DNA of 6,258 nt from an uncultured Pseudomonas sp. (GTDB lineage: Bacteria > Pseudomonadota > Gammaproteobacteria > Pseudomonadales > Pseudomonadaceae), in assembly GCA_946886875.1 (NCBI GenBank), contig CAMPJN010000234.1, forward strand, positions 1-6,258, written 5' to 3'. The notes under the pieces are model-generated. The model saw nothing but the letters and a program-made list of their open reading frames with translations, was not told the DNA's origin and did not search any database. Position 1 is the first letter of the stretch; the number at the start of each line of letters is the position of its first letter. Made by a program: the position numbers and the translations under genes. Of the stretch, positions 5,520 to 6,258 are shown one piece after another.

Positions 5520-6258
5520 ATGTCGCTAAATTTCCCGCTGTTGCTGGTCATTGCCGTCGCCGTCTGTGGTGCTTTGGCACTTTTCGATCTGATCTTTCTG
5601 GCGCCCCGTCGTCGGGCAGCCATTGCCTCCTACCACGGTCAGGTCGGCGAGCCCGACGAGGCGGTGGTCGAGCGCCTGAATAAGGAGCCGTTGCTGGTCG
5701 AGTACGGTAAGTCGTTCTTTCCGGTGCTGGCTATCGTTCTGGTACTGCGCTCTTTTCTGGTCGAGCCATTTCAGATTCCATCGGGTTCGATGAAGCCGAC
5801 CTTGGCGGTGGGCGACTTCATCCTGGTGAACAAGTTCGCTTACGGCATCCGTTTGCCGGTAATCGACACCAAAATCATCGAAGTGGGCGATCCTCAACGC
5901 GGTGATGTCATGGTGTTCCGTTACCCGAGTGACCCGAATATCAATTACATCAAGCGGGTGATTGGTGTGCCGGGCGACCACATCGTGGTTGAAGGTAAGC
6001 AGGTTCAAGTCAATGGCCAGGCTTTACCTCGGCGGTTCTTGTATGAGCGCTTGGACGATGAGTCCAATGGCGAGCGCAGCCTGGGCGTTTATCCAACCGC
6101 GCGTTTCTATGCCGAGACATTGGGCGACGTAGAACATAATATTCGCGAGCGTGACCGGGTTCGGGGTTCCGTGCGCAGGGAATGGTTGGTCCCCGAGGGA
6201 CACTATTTCATGATGGGCGATAACCGCGATAATTCGAAAGACAGCCGTTTCTGGGAAG
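5520..6258 (+). CDS. lepB: LepB, signal peptidase I, C-terminus cut by window end
   Basis: LepB cleaves signal peptides from preproteins exported by Sec and Tat, acting at the periplasmic face of the inner membrane; MucB and MucD here carry predicted substrates of it. The frame from ATG at 5520 stays open to the window edge, giving 246 residues plus one base; Pseudomonas LepB is about 284, so roughly 38 are missing. Membrane segment 1 is about 4-27, followed by basic APRRR; a cytoplasmic loop leads to segment 2 at about 65-80. Catalytic residues of the Ser-Lys dyad are present: Ser90 in QIPSGSMKPT (box B) and Lys145 in YIKRVIGVPGD (box D). Box E, GDNRDNSKDSR, is at 233-243. The start is 5 bp past the lepA stop with only a weak AGG (5513-5515), overlapping that stop, so translation probably depends on coupling to lepA. 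In related genomes rnc and era usually follow; this is outside the window. Confidence 0.96.
   Translation, partial: MSLNFPLLLVIAVAVCGALALFDLIFLAPRRRAAIASYHGQVGEPDEAVVERLNKEPLLVEYGKSFFPVLAIVLVLRSFLVEPFQIPSGSMKPTLAVGDFILVNKFAYGIRLPVIDTKIIEVGDPQRGDVMVFRYPSDPNINYIKRVIGVPGDHIVVEGKQVQVNGQALPRRFLYERLDDESNGERSLGVYPTARFYAETLGDVEHNIRERDRVRGSVRREWLVPEGHYFMMGDNRDNSKDSRFWE

Noticed and set aside
6010..6180. Charged insert between LepB boxes D and E as an unusual domain
   Set aside because: Gammaproteobacterial LepB proteins normally carry a large periplasmic insertion here, so it is ordinary for the family.
1..6258. Search for an undescribed system, mobile element, CRISPR array or RNA gene
   Set aside because: Genes fill the window almost entirely, all on one strand and all in known families with conserved order. 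I saw no terminal inverted repeats, transposase-like frames, spaced repeats or tRNA-like folds.

Overview
The window is a stretch of a Pseudomonas chromosome carrying the end of the algU (algT/rpoE-like) envelope-stress and alginate-control operon, followed by the lepA-lepB pair. The genus call rests on the proteins. MucA, MucB, MucC and MucD are recognisable from end to end and match the P. aeruginosa proteins as I remember them, with the same gene order and nearly the same lengths. The periplasmic half of MucA differs enough from P. aeruginosa to suggest another species, perhaps of the fluorescens/syringae lineage. I cannot name the species from this sequence alone.

Layout, all on the + strand. 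The last 17 codons of algU come first (1-54). Then come mucA (86-676, anti-sigma factor), mucB (685-1641, periplasmic regulator that protects MucA), mucC (1638-2093, RseC-like membrane protein) and mucD (2126-3565, DegP/HtrA-type periplasmic serine protease). These genes are tightly packed: 31 bp, 8 bp, a 4-bp ATGA overlap and 32 bp separate them, so they look like one transcript made from a promoter upstream of algU, outside the window. The 149-bp gap after mucD holds a short GC hairpin with a T-tract (likely terminator), a plausible sigma-70-type promoter, and a second hairpin followed by seven T just before the lepA start. lepA (3715-5514, ribosomal GTPase EF4) and lepB (5520 to the window end, type I signal peptidase, cut off after 246 residues) follow, separated by only 5 bp.

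How the genes work together. MucA spans the inner membrane and holds the AlgU sigma factor inactive. MucB caps the periplasmic end of MucA and blocks proteolysis. Envelope stress displaces MucB and triggers cleavage of MucA, which frees AlgU to transcribe its own operon and the alginate genes. MucD removes misfolded periplasmic proteins and so damps the signal. MucC is the least understood member; its cysteine cluster suggests a redox or metal role. LepB processes exported preproteins, so the neighbourhood joins envelope quality control to protein export. The enterobacterial order rpoE-rseA-rseB-rseC-lepA-lepB is the same except that a DegP-type protease gene is present here between rseC/mucC and lepA.

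I found no mobile element, CRISPR array, tRNA, rRNA or foreign-looking island, and no sign of a new system. The points most worth checking are regulatory and mutational: the lepA leader hairpin, G-runs in mucB and mucD that could mutate by slippage, and possible read-through from the stress operon into lepA-lepB.
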